Origin: Pantoea agglomerans
Lineage (GTDB): Bacteria > Pseudomonadota > Gammaproteobacteria > Enterobacterales > Enterobacteriaceae
Direction: 5' to 3'
DNA length: 64,000 nucleotides
Assembly: GCF_021397715.1 (NCBI RefSeq)
Contig: NZ_CP090207.1
Location: forward strand, 2,728,001 to 2,792,000
The notes under the pieces are model-generated. The model was not told the origin of the DNA. It saw only the letters and a list, made by a program, of their open reading frames with translations, and did no database searches. Below are positions 25,838 to 37,103 of the stretch, piece after piece; within the stretch, counting starts at the first letter, position 1; each line of letters opens with the position of its first letter. The translations under genes were made by a program, and so were the position numbers.

Positions 25838-26983
25838 ATGGTATCCATATTCTGGTTTCTGCCGACGCATGGCGACGGCCACTATCTTGGCACCGCAGAA
25901 GGTGCGCGCCCGGTGGATCACGCCTATCTGCAACAGGTTGCGCAGGCGGCTGATCGTCTCGGTTTTGGCGGCGTGCTGATCCCGACCGGCCGCTCCTGTG
26001 AGGATGCCTGGCTGGTTGCCGCCTCGCTGATTCCGGTCACCCAGCGCCTGCGTTTTCTGGTCGCGCTGCGTCCGGGCGTGATTTCACCGACCCAGGCGGC
26101 GCGACAGGCGGCGACGCTGGATCGTTTATCCAACGGTCGCGCACTGTTTAATCTGGTCACCGGCGGCGATCCGGAAGAGCTGGCAGGCGATGGCGTCTTT
26201 CTCGACCATCGGGAGCGTTACGCCGAGTCCGCTGAATTTACCCGCGTCTGGCGTCGGGTGCTGGAGGGCGAAACGGTCGATTACGAAGGCAAACACGTTA
26301 AGGTGCGCGGTGCCCGCCTGATGTTTAAGCCGGTACAGCAACCGCGTCCGCCATTGTGGTTTGGTGGCTCTTCGGAACCGGCTCAGGATCTGGCGGCTGA
26401 ACAGGTCGATGTCTATCTCACCTGGGGTGAACCGCCGGCGCAGGTGAAAGAGAAAATTGATCAGGTGCGAGCCAAAGCCGCGGCTCAGGGCCGGTCGGTA
26501 CGTTTCGGCATTCGTCTGCATGTGATTGTACGTGAGACAAATGAAGAGGCCTGGCAGGCGGCTGATAAACTGATTGCCAATGTCGATGATGCCACCATCG
26601 CTAAAGCGCAGGCTGCCTTTCAGCGGGCCGATTCTGTCGGTCAGCGCCGGATGGCCGCGCTGCACGGCGGCCGGCGCGACAAGCTGGAGATCAGCCCGAA
26701 CCTGTGGGCCGGTGTCGGTCTGGTGCGCAGTGGTGCAGGAACCGCACTGGTCGGTGACGGACCCACGGTAGCGGCGCGCATCAAAGAGTATGAAGCGTTG
26801 GGGATTGAAACCTTTATTTTGTCGGGCTATCCGCATCTGGAAGAGGCTTATCGCGTCGGTGAACTGCTGTTCCCGCATCTCGATCTGCAGGTTCCGCTGG
26901 TGCCACAGCCGCGCGTCGTTCAGGCGCACGGTGAAGCGGTTGCCAACGATTTTACCCCTGAGAAAAAAGTCGCCCGGGGCTGA
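25838..26983 (+). CDS. ssuD: FMNH2-dependent alkanesulfonate monooxygenase SsuD
   Basis: SsuD, 381 residues as in E. coli, cleaves alkanesulfonates to aldehyde and sulfite using FMNH2 from SsuE and oxygen. It belongs to the bacterial luciferase family (TIM barrel). Conserved blocks are [36 protein letters not shown] with the active-site cysteine, [19 protein letters not shown] and [29 protein letters not shown] precedes the ATG. It is followed after 10 bases by ssuC. The assignment is firm at family and operon level. Confidence 0.97.
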   Translation: MVSIFWFLPTHGDGHYLGTAEGARPVDHAYLQQVAQAADRLGFGGVLIPTGRSCEDAWLVAASLIPVTQRLRFLVALRPGVISPTQAARQAATLDRLSNGRALFNLVTGGDPEELAGDGVFLDHRERYAESAEFTRVWRRVLEGETVDYEGKHVKVRGARLMFKPVQQPRPPLWFGGSSEPAQDLAAEQVDVYLTWGEPPAQVKEKIDQVRAKAAAQGRSVRFGIRLHVIVRETNEEAWQAADKLIANVDDATIAKAQAAFQRADSVGQRRMAALHGGRRDKLEISPNLWAGVGLVRSGAGTALVGDGPTVAARIKEYEALGIETFILSGYPHLEEAYRVGELLFPHLDLQVPLVPQPRVVQAHGEAVANDFTPEKKVARG

Positions 26984-26993
26984 GGAGAGCATC

Positions 26994-27785
26994 ATGGCCA
27001 GAACAGGTAAACGTCTCGCTGATACGCTGGTGCCGTGGGTGCTGCCCGCTCTGCTGGTGGTGGCATGGCAGATCGCCTCGCAAACCGGCTGGTTATCGAC
27101 CCGCATTCTGCCGGCGCCGGAAAAAATCGTGACCACGTTCTGGCAGCTGGCCGCCAGCGGCGAACTGTGGCAACACCTGGCGATCAGTAGCTGGCGGGCG
27201 CTGATTGGTTTCACTATCGGCGGTTCCATCGGGCTGCTGCTCGGGCTGATTACCGGCACCTCACGTACCGGCGAACGGCTGCTGGATACTTCGGTGCAGA
27301 TGCTGCGTAACGTGCCCCATCTGGCGCTGATCCCGCTGGTGATTCTGTGGTTCGGTATCGATGAGTCGGCGAAAATCTTCCTGGTGGCGCTCGGTACGCT
27401 GTTTCCGATCTATCTCAATACCTATCACGGCATTCGCAATATCGATCGCGGGCTGGTGGAGATGGCGCGCAGTTATGGCCTCTCTGGCTGGAGCCTGTTT
27501 ATCCAGGTGATCCTGCCTGGCGCGCTGCCGAATATCATGGTCGGCGTCCGTTTTGCGCTCGGCCTGATGTGGCTGACGCTGATCGTGGCGGAAACCATTT
27601 CGGCTAACTCCGGCATCGGTTATCTGGCGATGAATGCGCGGGAATTTCTGCAGACCGATGTGGTGGTGGTCGCCATCATTCTGTATGCCCTGCTCGGTAA
27701 ACTGGCTGATGTCGCCGCGTTGTTGCTGGAACGCGTCTGGCTGCGCTGGCATCCGGCTTATCAACTGAAGGAGGAGAACGCATGA
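26994..27785 (+). CDS. ssuC: Alkanesulfonate ABC permease SsuC
   Basis: Inner-membrane permease of 263 residues. About six membrane helices are visible, the first in [18 protein letters not shown]. The EAA loop that contacts SsuB is [24 protein letters not shown] in the second half. The long frame extends about 200 bases upstream inside ssuD in another frame, but the ATG at 26994 has GAGGAG in front and gives the E. coli length. The stop overlaps the ssuB start by four bases. Confidence 0.96.
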   Translation: MARTGKRLADTLVPWVLPALLVVAWQIASQTGWLSTRILPAPEKIVTTFWQLAASGELWQHLAISSWRALIGFTIGGSIGLLLGLITGTSRTGERLLDTSVQMLRNVPHLALIPLVILWFGIDESAKIFLVALGTLFPIYLNTYHGIRNIDRGLVEMARSYGLSGWSLFIQVILPGALPNIMVGVRFALGLMWLTLIVAETISANSGIGYLAMNAREFLQTDVVVVAIILYALLGKLADVAALLLERVWLRWHPAYQLKEENA

Positions 27786-28570
27786 GTCAGACACTTTCCC
27801 CGGCGCGCCTCAACACCGGCACCCCGGTCGGCGTTAACAACGTCAGCAAGCAGTATGGCAGCCGCACTATCCTGAACCATATCGATCTGCATATTCCGTC
27901 GGGCCAGTTTGTGGCGGTCGTCGGCCGTAGCGGCTGCGGTAAAAGTACCCTGCTGCGTCTGCTGGCCGGGCTGGAGCAGACCTCCAGCGGCCAGCTGCTG
28001 GCGGGTAATGCGCCGTTACACTCGGCGCGCGACGATACCCGCCTGATGTTTCAGGACGCGCGTCTGCTGCCGTGGAAAAAGGTGATTGATAATGTCGGCC
28101 TCGGCCTGAAAGGCACGGCATGGCGCAGTGCGGCGCAGGATGCGCTGGCAGCGGTCGGGCTGGCCGATCGGGCTAATGAGTGGCCCGCTACCCTCTCCGG
28201 CGGACAGAAACAGCGTGTGGCGCTGGCCCGGGCGTTGATTCACCGGCCAGGTTTGCTGCTGCTGGATGAGCCGCTGGGGGCGCTGGATGCCCTGACCCGC
28301 ATCGAAATGCAGGAGCTGATTGAATCCCTGTGGCAGCAGCATCATTTTACCGTTCTGCTGGTGACCCATGATGTGAGTGAAGCGGTGGCGATGGCGGATC
28401 GGGTGCTGCTGATTGAGGAAGGCGAGATTGGTCTGGATCTGCTGGTCGATCTGCCGCGTCCCAGACGGCGTGGCTCGCCACGGCTGGCAGAGCTGGAGGC
28501 GGAGGTGCTGGATCGCGTGATGCGCCGTACGGCACCGGCACAACCGGTCCGTCTGGCCCGACAACGCTAA
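27782..28570 (+). CDS. ssuB: Alkanesulfonate ABC ATPase SsuB
   Basis: ATP-binding subunit of 262 residues for sulfonate uptake. Walker A GRSGCGKS (48-55), Q-loop region [14 protein letters not shown], signature [15 protein letters not shown], Walker [15 protein letters not shown] and switch histidine in [11 protein letters not shown] are all present, so the enzyme should be active. GGAGGAG precedes the ATG, which overlaps the ssuC stop. The operon ends at a strong terminator shared with the convergent pepN. Confidence 0.97.
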   Translation: MSQTLSPARLNTGTPVGVNNVSKQYGSRTILNHIDLHIPSGQFVAVVGRSGCGKSTLLRLLAGLEQTSSGQLLAGNAPLHSARDDTRLMFQDARLLPWKKVIDNVGLGLKGTAWRSAAQDALAAVGLADRANEWPATLSGGQKQRVALARALIHRPGLLLLDEPLGALDALTRIEMQELIESLWQQHHFTVLLVTHDVSEAVAMADRVLLIEEGEIGLDLLVDLPRPRRRGSPRLAELEAEVLDRVMRRTAPAQPVRLARQR

Positions 28571-28572
28571 AA

Positions 28573-28605
28573 AAAATGGCGGAGCCCAGCGGCCTCCGCC
28601 ATTTT
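28573..28605. terminator. Bidirectional terminator ssuB/pepN
   Basis: A perfect 12-base stem AAAATGGCGGAG (28573-28584) and CTCCGCCATTTT (28594-28605) has A and T runs at its ends in both orientations. It lies between the convergent stops of ssuB and pepN. Confidence 0.95.
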
Positions 28606-28609
28606 GCTA

Positions 28610-31225
28610 TCAGGCGTTCAGCGCCCGGGTGATCTTCTCATAGAGATCGCCCGACAGCTTTTCCAGCCCTTTCAGCTGTTCCAGCGCATCGCGCATCATC
28701 GCCTGACGATCCTCGTCATAGCGTTTCAGCCGAATCAATGGTTCCACCATCCGTGCCGCGACCTGCGGGTTACGGGTGTTGAGATCGATCAGCATCTCCA
28801 GCAGGAATTTATAACCGCTGCCATCTTTGGCGTGGAACGCAGACGGGTTGGCGGAGGCAAAGGCCCCGACCAGCGAACGCACGCGGTTCGGGTTACTCAT
28901 GCTGAAGGAGCGGTGATTCAGTAGCTGACGCACGTTACGCAGCACGTTCGAAGCCGGACTGGTGGCCTGCAACACAAACCACTTATCCATAACCAGACCA
29001 TCCTGGTGCCAGCGTTCATCGTAGGCCGCCAGCAACGCATCCCGGCACGGCAGCTGCGCCGACACCGCAGCGGAGAGCGCCGCCAGCGCATCGGTCATGT
29101 TGGTGGCCTGATGATATTGCGTCTGCACCAGCTTATCTGCCAGTTGCGCATCGCCAAACGCCAGATAGTTCAGGCAGATATTTTTCAGGCTGCGCTGACC
29201 AATCGCCGCATGCTCAACCCGGTATTCACTCTGCTGATTGGCGTTATAAATCGCAAAGAACTCGTCAGCCAGTTCACGCGCCAGCGTGCGCTGCAGTGCG
29301 TCACGTACCAGGGCAATCGCCTGTGGATCGATAACATCGAACAGTTCGGCGATCTCATTTTCAGTCGGCAAGGTCAGAATCAGCGCGGTCAGCGCCGGAT
29401 CGCAGTCGGTATCCAGCAGCACCGCCCGGAACGCATCCGCCACATGCAGCGGCAGCGACAGGTGTTGTCCCTGCTGATAGCGTGCCACGTTGAGACGGAT
29501 ATAGGTTGCCAGCAGGCTCTGTGCCGCATCCCAGCGTGAGAAATCGTTGCGCGCATGACGCATCAGGAAGGTGAGCTGCGCATCGCTCCATTTGTAATCG
29601 AGCTTCACCGGCGCAGAAAATTCACGTAACAGCGACGGCACCGGCTGGAAGTAAACGTTATCAAAAATAAAGGTCTGAAACTCTTCGGTGACATTCAGTA
29701 CGTGATGCACCGGATGACCGTTGTGCTGCAACGGGATCACCTTACCTTCATTATCATAAAGTTCGATATCAAGCGGGATGTGCAGCGGCAGCTTCTCTTT
29801 CTGATCGGCAGTCGCTGGCGTGTGCTGGGTGACGTGCAGCGTATACTGCTCCAGTTCCGGGTTATAGTCATCGCGCACCGTCAGCACCGGGGTTCCAGAC
29901 TGGCTGTACCAGCGGCGGAACTGTGACAGATCGACGTTAGAGGCATCTTCCATCGCCTGCACAAAATCGTCACAGGTGGCCGCACTGCCGTCGTGGCGAT
30001 CAAAGTAGAGCTGCATTCCTTTCTGGAAACTGGCTTCGCCCAGCAGAGTGTGCAGCATACGGATCACTTCCGATCCTTTCTCATACACCGTCAGGGTGTA
30101 GAAGTTATTCATTTCAATGACCTGATCCGGGCGGATCGGGTGCGCCATCGGGCTGGCATCCTCAGCAAACTGTGCACCGCGCACGATACGCACATTGTCG
30201 ATGCGATTTACCGCGCGTGAGCCGAGGTCTGAACTGAACTCCTGATCGCGGAATACCGTCAGTCCCTCTTTCAGGCTGAGCTGGAACCAGTCACGGCAGG
30301 TAACGCGGTTGCCGGTCCAGTTATGGAAATATTCGTGGCCGATCACCGCTTCAATGCCGAGGTAATCTTTATCGGTGGCGGTTTCCGCTTTCGCCAGCAC
30401 ATATTTGGCGTTGAAGACGTTGAGGCCTTTATTCTCCATCGCACCCATATTGAAGAAATCGACCGCCACGATCATAAAGATGTCGAGGTCATATTCGAGC
30501 CCGAAACGCTCTTCATCCCACTTCATGCTGTTTTTCAGCGAGGTCATCGCCCAGTCGGCGCGATCAAGATTGCCGCGATCGACAAAAATTTCCAGCGCCA
30601 CGTCGCGTCCCGAACGGGTGGTGAAACTGTCGCGCAGCACGTCGAAATCACCCGCTACCAGCGCAAACAGGTAGCACGGCTTGGGGAACGGGTCCTGCCA
30701 TTTGACCCAGCTGCGGCCCTGCTCGTCACGTCCGCTGTCGATGCGGTTACCGTTCGAAAGCAGGTACGGATAACGTTCGCCATCGGCAAAAAGGGTGGTG
30801 GTGAAACGCGCCAGCACATCGGGGCGATCCAGATACCAGGTAATATGACGGAAGCCTTCAGCCTCACATTGGGTACAAAGCGCCTCGCCTGATTTGTATA
30901 ACCCTTCCAGCGCCGTGTTCTGATCCGGATGGATATCATTGATGATTTTAAGAGTGAAGCTCTCTGGCAGCTGGCTCAGCACCAGCGCGCCCTCTTCTTC
31001 GCGATAGTCAGTCCAGGGCTCTCCGTTTACCTCAATCGCGATCAGGGTTAACTCTTCGCCGTCCAGACGCAATTCAGCCTGGCTGTCACCGAGGCGTTTA
31101 ATCTGACTGATCGCCGTTACGCGAGTGGTCGACGCATCCAGTTCAAAGGTTAAATCGATGTCGGTGATGGTGTAATCCGGCGCACGATAGTCGTGGCGAT
31201 ACTTAATTTGGGGCTGTTGCGTCAT
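28610..31225 (-). CDS. pepN: Aminopeptidase N
   Basis: M1 family zinc aminopeptidase of 871 residues (870 in E. coli), the main cytosolic aminopeptidase in late peptide breakdown. The exopeptidase motif GAMEN is present in FNMGAMENKGLN, followed by the zinc site HEYFHNWTGNRV with the third ligand in LKEGLTVFRDQEF. The C-terminal half is helical, as in the family (PF17432/PF11940 regions). The ATG at 31225 opens MTQQPQIKYRHDYRAPDYTI. It is divergent from pncB across about 245 bases, as in E. coli. Confidence 0.97.
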   Translation of the reverse strand: MTQQPQIKYRHDYRAPDYTITDIDLTFELDASTTRVTAISQIKRLGDSQAELRLDGEELTLIAIEVNGEPWTDYREEEGALVLSQLPESFTLKIINDIHPDQNTALEGLYKSGEALCTQCEAEGFRHITWYLDRPDVLARFTTTLFADGERYPYLLSNGNRIDSGRDEQGRSWVKWQDPFPKPCYLFALVAGDFDVLRDSFTTRSGRDVALEIFVDRGNLDRADWAMTSLKNSMKWDEERFGLEYDLDIFMIVAVDFFNMGAMENKGLNVFNAKYVLAKAETATDKDYLGIEAVIGHEYFHNWTGNRVTCRDWFQLSLKEGLTVFRDQEFSSDLGSRAVNRIDNVRIVRGAQFAEDASPMAHPIRPDQVIEMNNFYTLTVYEKGSEVIRMLHTLLGEASFQKGMQLYFDRHDGSAATCDDFVQAMEDASNVDLSQFRRWYSQSGTPVLTVRDDYNPELEQYTLHVTQHTPATADQKEKLPLHIPLDIELYDNEGKVIPLQHNGHPVHHVLNVTEEFQTFIFDNVYFQPVPSLLREFSAPVKLDYKWSDAQLTFLMRHARNDFSRWDAAQSLLATYIRLNVARYQQGQHLSLPLHVADAFRAVLLDTDCDPALTALILTLPTENEIAELFDVIDPQAIALVRDALQRTLARELADEFFAIYNANQQSEYRVEHAAIGQRSLKNICLNYLAFGDAQLADKLVQTQYHQATNMTDALAALSAAVSAQLPCRDALLAAYDERWHQDGLVMDKWFVLQATSPASNVLRNVRQLLNHRSFSMSNPNRVRSLVGAFASANPSAFHAKDGSGYKFLLEMLIDLNTRNPQVAARMVEPLIRLKRYDEDRQAMMRDALEQLKGLEKLSGDLYEKITRALNA

Positions 31226-31469
31226 ATTCCGTCTCGCGTTGTTATAAGTTTACCTGGCAAAGTCTAAGCTTGTTAATACAAGCTTGCCACGCACAATGCA
31301 CGTAATGGGTGAAATGGCTACAATCTGTTAACAATGGCACAGATTGGCCTCGACCCACGACAGTGAAATATGCTGTGATTGGCGTTTATGACTGAATTAT
31401 ACTTTCGCGTCTTTTAGACTGTGTACAACACCGGGCTCTGCGCCACCGAACAGGATGCTGAAACGCGCC

Positions 31470-32675
31470 ATGACAGGACATGCTTCCCCGATACTGACCT
31501 CGCTGCTCGATACGGACGCTTATAAGCTCCACATGCAGCAAGCCGTGTTCCACCGCTATCACGATGTAACGGTGGCGGCGGAGTTTCGCTGCCGCGGCGA
31601 CGAACTGCTGGGCCTTTACGCTGATGAGATTCGTGATGCGATTCGCGCAATGCAAACGCTGGCGCTGACCGATGATGAGTATCAGTGGTTATCCCGCCTG
31701 CCCTTCTTTCAGCAGGATTATCTGAACTGGCTGCGCGATTTTCGTTATAACCCCGATCAGGTTGAGGTGCGCAATCACCACGGCCAACTGGAACTGCGCA
31801 TTCAGGGGCCGTGGCGTGAAGTGATTTTGTGGGAAGTGCCGCTGCTGGCGCTGATCAGCGAAGTGGTGCATCGCCATCGCACGCCTCAGGTCACCGCTCA
31901 GCAGGCCGTTGACCATCTGCAGCAAAAACTCGCCACCTTTAAGACGCAGGTCGCCGATCTGGATATGTCCCGCTTTCAGCTGATGGATTTTGGAACCCGC
32001 CGTCGCTATTCGCAGGAGGTACAGCAGGCGATTGTGGCGACGCTGAAACAGGATTTCCCGTGGCTAATCGGCACCAGTAATTACGATCTGGCGCGCCGTC
32101 TGTCCCTGACACCGGTCGGCACCCAGGCGCACGAGTGGTTCCAGGCGTTCCAGCAGATCAGCCCGGTCCTGGCCAACAGCCAGCGCGCCGCGCTGCAGGC
32201 GTGGCTGGATGAATATGATGGCCAGCTCGGCATCGCCCTGACCGACTGCATCGCCATGGATGCCTTCCTGCGCGACTTTGGTCCGGTGTTTGCCCGACGC
32301 TATCAGGGGCTGCGCCACGACTCGGGTGATCCGGTTGAATGGGGCGAAAAAGCGCTGGCGCACTATCAGAAGCTGGGCATCGACCCGCAAAGCAAGACGC
32401 TGGTCTTCTCTGACAATCTTAATCTCGACAAAGCGCTGGCGCTTTACCGTCATTTTGGTCAGCGCACCAGCGTCATTTTTGGTATCGGAACCCGTCTCAC
32501 CTGTGATATTCCGGGCGTCACGCCGCTGAACATTGTGATTAAACTGGTGCAGTGCAACGGCAAGCCGGTAGCAAAACTCTCTGATAGCCCCGGCAAAACC
32601 ATCTGCCAGGATAAGGCCTTTGTCAGAGCCCTGCGCAAAGCCTTTGATTTGCCGCTGGTGAAAAAAGCGAGTTAA
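31470..32675 (+). CDS. pncB: Nicotinate phosphoribosyltransferase
   Basis: PncB, 401 residues (400 in E. coli), makes nicotinate mononucleotide from nicotinate and PRPP in NAD salvage. Conserved blocks are [46 protein letters not shown] and the auto-phosphorylated histidine region [19 protein letters not shown], then [10 protein letters not shown]. The start at 31470 is chosen because [18 protein letters not shown] aligns with E. coli; an ATG at 31455 has AGG immediately before it and is less likely. Neither start has an ideal ribosome site. No NadR operator was recognised upstream. Confidence 0.95.
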   Translation: MTGHASPILTSLLDTDAYKLHMQQAVFHRYHDVTVAAEFRCRGDELLGLYADEIRDAIRAMQTLALTDDEYQWLSRLPFFQQDYLNWLRDFRYNPDQVEVRNHHGQLELRIQGPWREVILWEVPLLALISEVVHRHRTPQVTAQQAVDHLQQKLATFKTQVADLDMSRFQLMDFGTRRRYSQEVQQAIVATLKQDFPWLIGTSNYDLARRLSLTPVGTQAHEWFQAFQQISPVLANSQRAALQAWLDEYDGQLGIALTDCIAMDAFLRDFGPVFARRYQGLRHDSGDPVEWGEKALAHYQKLGIDPQSKTLVFSDNLNLDKALALYRHFGQRTSVIFGIGTRLTCDIPGVTPLNIVIKLVQCNGKPVAKLSDSPGKTICQDKAFVRALRKAFDLPLVKKAS

Positions 32676-32687
32676 ATCCTTTCTCAT

Positions 32688-32707
32688 CGGGGCGTTGATC
32701 CGCCCCG
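32688..32707 (+). terminator. Weak terminator-like stem after pncB
   Basis: CGGGGCG (32688-32694) pairs with CGCCCCG (32701-32707) around a six-base loop, 12 bases after the pncB stop. No T tract follows directly, so termination would be partial or factor-assisted. Confidence 0.4.
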
Positions 32708-32832
32708 CTTCTGCTGTAATAAATCTTCCGTTCCGCCGCAATTTTGCTTGTTTCCTGAAGACTCGCAAGTAACATAGCAAAACCCCGGTCTGGGGAACTT
32801 TTTACTCACTTCTTCTATATAGAGAGATATTT

Positions 32833-34233
32833 ATGAGCGTAGTGCCTGTAGCGGACGTACTGCACGGTCGCGTCGCGGTTGACAGTGAAGTCACCGTACG
32901 TGGTTGGGTGCGTACCCGAAGAGATTCAAAAGCCGGTCTTTCCTTCATCGCCGTTTACGACGGCTCCTGCTTTAATCCCGTTCAGGCAGTCGTCAATAAT
33001 TCTCTGAATAATTATCAGGATGAAGTTCTGCGTCTGACTACCGGCTGTTCGGTGATTATCACCGGCACCGTGGTGGCCTCACCCGGTCAGGGCCAGGCTT
33101 TTGAGATTCAGGCGACCCATGTTGAAGTCGTCGGCTGGGTGGAAGATCCTGACAGCTACCCGATGGCGGCGAAGCGTCACAGCATCGAGTATCTGCGTGA
33201 GGTGGCTCACCTGCGTCCACGCACCAACCTGATCGGTGCTGTTGCCCGCGTCCGTCATACCCTGGCGCAGGCGCTGCATCGCTTTTTCCATGAAAATGGT
33301 TACTTCTGGGTTTCGACGCCGCTGATTACCGCTTCCGATACCGAAGGGGCTGGCGAGATGTTCCGCGTCTCGACGCTGGACCTTGAAAACCTGCCGCGCA
33401 ACGATCAGGGCAAGGTCGATTTCAGCGAAGATTTCTTTGGTAAAGAAGCCTTCCTGACCGTTTCGGGCCAGCTGAACGGCGAAACCTATGCCAGCGCCCT
33501 GTCAAAAATCTACACCTTTGGCCCGACGTTCCGCGCAGAGAACTCCAACACCAGCCGCCATCTGGCGGAATTCTGGATGCTGGAGCCGGAAATTGCCTTT
33601 GCATCACTGGATGATGCCGCTGCGCTGGCAGAAGCGATGCTGAAATATGTCTTCAACGCGGTGCTGGAAGAGCGTGCCGATGACATGGCCTTCTTTGCCG
33701 AGCGCGTAGATAAAGAAGCGGTTGAGCGCCTGCAGCGTTTCATTACCACCGATTTCGCCCAGGTTGATTACACCGACGCGGTTGAGATTCTGATGAATTG
33801 TGGTCAGACCTTCGAAAACCCGGTCTCGTGGGGAATCGATCTCTCCTCTGAACATGAACGTTACCTGGCCGAGAAACATTTTAAAGCGCCGGTAGTGGTG
33901 AAGAACTATCCGAAAGACATTAAGGCGTTCTATATGCGCCTGAATGACGACGGCAAAACTGTTGCAGCAATGGATGTCCTGGCACCTGGCATCGGTGAAA
34001 TTATCGGCGGTTCCCAGCGTGAAGAACGTCTGGATGTGCTCGACGCACGTCTCGAAGAGATGGGCCTGAATAAAGAAGATTACTGGTGGTATCGTGACCT
34101 TCGTCGCTATGGCACCGTGCCACATTCTGGCTTCGGATTAGGCTTTGAACGTTTAATCGCCTATGTGACCGGCGTACAGAATGTCAGGGATGTAATTCCG
34201 TTCCCACGCACTCCACGCAACGCAAGTTTCTAA
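32833..34233 (+). CDS. asnS: Asparaginyl-tRNA synthetase
   Basis: Class IIb aminoacyl-tRNA synthetase of 466 residues as in E. coli. The N-terminal OB-fold anticodon-binding domain (about 15-105) has [24 protein letters not shown]. The catalytic core shows motif 1 ([27 protein letters not shown]), motif 2 ([22 protein letters not shown]) and motif 3 ([13 protein letters not shown]). The ATG follows a short purine-rich AGAGAG site. Transcription ends at a strong terminator before the ompF control region. Confidence 0.98.
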   Translation: MSVVPVADVLHGRVAVDSEVTVRGWVRTRRDSKAGLSFIAVYDGSCFNPVQAVVNNSLNNYQDEVLRLTTGCSVIITGTVVASPGQGQAFEIQATHVEVVGWVEDPDSYPMAAKRHSIEYLREVAHLRPRTNLIGAVARVRHTLAQALHRFFHENGYFWVSTPLITASDTEGAGEMFRVSTLDLENLPRNDQGKVDFSEDFFGKEAFLTVSGQLNGETYASALSKIYTFGPTFRAENSNTSRHLAEFWMLEPEIAFASLDDAAALAEAMLKYVFNAVLEERADDMAFFAERVDKEAVERLQRFITTDFAQVDYTDAVEILMNCGQTFENPVSWGIDLSSEHERYLAEKHFKAPVVVKNYPKDIKAFYMRLNDDGKTVAAMDVLAPGIGEIIGGSQREERLDVLDARLEEMGLNKEDYWWYRDLRRYGTVPHSGFGLGFERLIAYVTGVQNVRDVIPFPRTPRNASF

Positions 34234-34271
34234 CTTTCAGCATTAATTATAAGAAATTCATATATATAAAG

Positions 34272-34297
34272 AGGTCGGCACTGCCGGCCTTTTTTTA
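34272..34297 (+). terminator. asnS intrinsic terminator
   Basis: Stem AGGTCGGC-ACT-GCCGGCCT (34272-34290, one G-T pair) is followed by seven T residues. It begins 39 bases after the asnS stop. Confidence 0.92.
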
Positions 34298-34336
34298 TTT
34301 TTGTAAATTTTGAGTTCTCTCACAAAGTTCCGTGTT

Positions 34337-34534
34337 TTTTACATTTTGTAATACATATTTTCCTTTTGAAACCAGATTACGAGTTTCGTAGCATTTTCGA
34401 GGTAGAATTAAGGCGGGTTGGATGGAAAGATGCGTGCAGACACAGGAAGACACCAAACTTCTCTCAGGGTTCCCGTAAAGGTTTCTTGACGGCAGTGGCA
34501 GGTGTACAAATAACTCCAACGAGGGTAATGAATA
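34337..34534 (+). promoter_or_regulatory. ompF promoter, OmpR sites and leader
   Basis: The segment 34337-34373 (TTTTACATTTTGTAATACAT followed by ATTTTCCTTTTGAAACC) corresponds closely to the F1-F3 OmpR boxes of E. coli ompF. The promoter has TAGAAT (34403-34408) and AAAGAT (34426-34431), 17 bases apart, as in E. coli. The roughly 100-base leader keeps GATGCGTGCAGACACA and GACGGCAGTGGCAGGTGT, and ends GAGGGTAATGAATAATG, the region paired by MicF in E. coli. Osmolarity control by EnvZ/OmpR and small-RNA control are therefore likely. No other feature is seen in 34298-34336. Confidence 0.85.
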
Positions 34535-35638
34535 ATGATGAAGCGCAATATTCTTGCAGTGGTTATCCCTGCTCTGTTAGCCGCAGGCGCAGCAAACGCA
34601 GCCGAAATTTATAATAAAGACGGCAACAAACTGGACCTGTACGGTAAAGCCGTTGGCCTGCATTACTTCTCTGATAACGACGGCAGCGATGGCGACAATA
34701 CTTACGTTCGCTTCGGCTTCAAGGGTGAAACTCAGATTAACGACCAGCTGACCGGTTACGGCCAGTGGGAATACAACGTTCAGGCGAACAACTCTGAAGG
34801 TTCTGACGCGCAAGACGGTAACAGAACCCGTCTGGGCTTTGCCGGTCTGAAATTCGGTGATGCTGGCTCAATCGACTACGGCCGTAACTACGGTGTGGTT
34901 TACGATGCAATCGGCTGGACCGATATGCTGCCAGAGTTCGGTGGCGACTCAGGATACTCAGATAACTTCATGAACGGTCGTAGCACCGGCCTGCTGACTT
35001 ACCGCAACACTAACTTCTTTGGTCTGGTAGATGGCTGGGATTTCGCCGTTCAGTATCAGGGCAAAAACGAGCGTGATGAAATTCGTCGTTCAAACGGCGA
35101 CGGCTGGGGTCTGTCAACGTCTTACGTCTCACCAATCGGTGTAGGTGTTGTGGGTGCCTATAGCAGCAGCGACCGTACCGATGCACAGGCCGCTGGCGTT
35201 GCAGCTAACGGTACTGTTGTCGGTCAGGGTAAACGCGCTGAAAACTGGGCAACCGGTCTGAAGTATGATGCAAACAATGTCTACCTGGCGGCTTATTACG
35301 GTGAAACCCGTAACTCAACGCCGTTCACTCTGACAACTGGACCTGGCACCGATACCACTGCTTTCGCAAACAAAGCGCAGAACATTGAGTTGGTTGCACA
35401 GTATCAGTTCGACTTCGGCCTGCGTCCATCTATCGCCTACGTTCAGTCTAAAGGCAAAGATATCGAAGGCGTGGGCGATGCTGACCTGGTTAAATACATC
35501 GACGTGGGCGCAACCTACTACTTCAACAAAAACATGTCTACCTATGTGGACTACCAGATCAACCAGCTGGATGACAACAACCGTCTGGGTCTGAATACAG
35601 ACGACGTAGTTGCACTGGGTCTGGTTTACCAGTTCTAA
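34535..35638 (+). CDS. ompF: OmpF-type porin
   Basis: General trimeric porin of 367 residues for passive diffusion of small hydrophilic solutes. The signal peptide [22 protein letters not shown] is cleaved before [19 protein letters not shown], nearly identical to E. coli OmpF. The 16-strand barrel shows the constriction loop L3 motif [11 protein letters not shown] and ends in the outer-membrane signature LVYQF with terminal phenylalanine. Two ATGs are adjacent (MM), as in E. coli. The asnS-ompF-aspC order supports OmpF rather than OmpC, together with the OmpR sites upstream. Strong codon bias fits high expression. Confidence 0.95.
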   Translation: MMKRNILAVVIPALLAAGAANAAEIYNKDGNKLDLYGKAVGLHYFSDNDGSDGDNTYVRFGFKGETQINDQLTGYGQWEYNVQANNSEGSDAQDGNRTRLGFAGLKFGDAGSIDYGRNYGVVYDAIGWTDMLPEFGGDSGYSDNFMNGRSTGLLTYRNTNFFGLVDGWDFAVQYQGKNERDEIRRSNGDGWGLSTSYVSPIGVGVVGAYSSSDRTDAQAAGVAANGTVVGQGKRAENWATGLKYDANNVYLAAYYGETRNSTPFTLTTGPGTDTTAFANKAQNIELVAQYQFDFGLRPSIAYVQSKGKDIEGVGDADLVKYIDVGATYYFNKNMSTYVDYQINQLDDNNRLGLNTDDVVALGLVYQF

Positions 35639-35662
35639 TCTCGCTGTCAGAACTGTTTGAAG

Positions 35663-35687
35663 ACGGGGCCATCGGCCCCGTTTTTTT
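35663..35687 (+). terminator. ompF intrinsic terminator
   Basis: Perfect stem ACGGGGCC-ATC-GGCCCCGT (35663-35681) is followed by a T run to 35687. It lies 24 bases after the ompF stop. Confidence 0.95.
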
Positions 35688-35873
35688 ATGTCTGTTATCC
35701 AGCCAGACGCCCTTTTTCTCCCGACGCTTACCCACGCTCCCTTTTTTTATTTCCTCTCGCTGAAGCAAGCCCGCAAAAAGTATCAATAACGCTCGCAAAC
35801 GGTTGGCATTTGCCTGGCGTGACGCTAACCTGAGAGCTCATTTTGCTAACGTTCCCGCTACTGGACCTGACTC

Positions 35874-37064
35874 ATGTTTGAATCGATCTCTGCTGCACCC
35901 GCCGATCCCATTCTTGGGCTGGCCGATCTGTTTCGCGCTGACGACCGCCCTAACAAAATTAACCTCGGTATTGGCGTCTACAAAGATGAAACCGGTAAGA
36001 CACCGGTGCTGACCAGCGTTAAAAAAGCCGAACAGTATCTGCTGGAAAACGAAACCACCAAAAACTATCTCAGCATTGATGGTCTGGCGGATTTCGCCCG
36101 TTGTACCCAGGCGTTACTGTTTGGCAGTCAGAGCCCACTGATTACCGCTGGCCGCGCCCGTACGGCACAGACCCCAGGCGGTACCGGTGCGCTGCGCGTA
36201 GCGGCCGATTTCCTTGCCACCCAGACATCCGTAAAGCGGATTTGGGTCAGCAATCCCAGCTGGCCGAACCACAAAAATGTGTTTAATGCTGCTGGTCTTG
36301 AGGTGTGTGAATATCAGTATTACGACGCTGAAAATCATACGCTCGATTTTGACGGTCTGGTTGCATCACTGAAACAGGTGCAGCCAGGCGATGTGGTGCT
36401 GTTCCACGGCTGCTGTCATAACCCAACCGGCATCGATCCAACGGCTGAACAGTGGCAGCAGCTGGCGCAGCTGTCACAGGCTGGCGGTTGGTTACCCCTG
36501 TTTGACTTTGCCTATCAGGGCTTCGCCCGCGGTCTGGATGAGGATGCCGAAGGACTGCGCATTTTCGCCGCGTCCCATCAGGAACTGATTGTCGCCAGCT
36601 CCTATTCGAAGAACTTTGGCTTGTACAACGAACGTGTAGGCGCCATTACCCTGGTGGCCGCCGAGGCAAGCGTGGCGGATACCGCCTTCAGCCAGGTGAA
36701 ATATACCATCCGGGCGAACTACTCCAATCCGCCAGCTCACGGTGCCGCCGTTGTTGCCACCATCCTCGGCAACGACGCTTTGCGTACCATCTGGGAGCAG
36801 GAGCTGTCAGACATGCGTCAGCGCATCCAGCGTATGCGTCAGCTGTTCGTGAATACTCTGGCGGAGAAAGGCGCGCAGCGTGACTTCAGCTTCATCATCA
36901 AACAGAACGGAATGTTCTCGTTCAGCGGCCTGACCAAAGATCAGGTGATTCGTCTGCGCGAGGAGTTTGCGGTCTATGCGGTCAACTCAGGACGAGTCAA
37001 CGTTGCGGGCATGACGCCAGATAATATGTCGGCGCTGTGTGAGGCGATTGTCGCGGTACTGTAA
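35874..37064 (+). CDS. aspC: Aspartate aminotransferase
   Basis: PLP enzyme of 396 residues as in E. coli AspC, interconverting aspartate/2-oxoglutarate and oxaloacetate/glutamate; it also transaminates aromatic amino acids. Fold type I landmarks: [15 protein letters not shown] (phosphate site), [34 protein letters not shown], the PLP lysine in [13 protein letters not shown], and the substrate-carboxylate arginine in [15 protein letters not shown]. The upstream 185 bases after the ompF terminator contain no gene. Downstream is an unusual GC-rich element before ycbL. Confidence 0.97.
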   Translation: MFESISAAPADPILGLADLFRADDRPNKINLGIGVYKDETGKTPVLTSVKKAEQYLLENETTKNYLSIDGLADFARCTQALLFGSQSPLITAGRARTAQTPGGTGALRVAADFLATQTSVKRIWVSNPSWPNHKNVFNAAGLEVCEYQYYDAENHTLDFDGLVASLKQVQPGDVVLFHGCCHNPTGIDPTAEQWQQLAQLSQAGGWLPLFDFAYQGFARGLDEDAEGLRIFAASHQELIVASSYSKNFGLYNERVGAITLVAAEASVADTAFSQVKYTIRANYSNPPAHGAAVVATILGNDALRTIWEQELSDMRQRIQRMRQLFVNTLAEKGAQRDFSFIIKQNGMFSFSGLTKDQVIRLREEFAVYAVNSGRVNVAGMTPDNMSALCEAIVAVL

Positions 37065-37080
37065 CCGCGTATCACGACTA

Positions 37081-37103
37081 AAAAATGGGCCGGCTGGCCC
37101 ATT
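37081..37103 (+). terminator. aspC terminator stem, T tract displaced
   Basis: The stem AATGGGCC-GGCT-GGCCCATT (37084-37103) begins 19 bases after the aspC stop and is preceded by an A run, but is followed by GCTCGTC instead of T residues. The expected tail GGCCCATTTTTTATT appears at 37663-37677, next to the ycbL stop. This suggests that a shared bidirectional terminator was split or partly duplicated by the element between. Confidence 0.6.

Noticed and set aside
26126..27259. 377-codon frame on the minus strand over ssuD/ssuC
   Set aside because: Long but antisense to two certain genes, with no family resemblance; a product of high GC at third positions.
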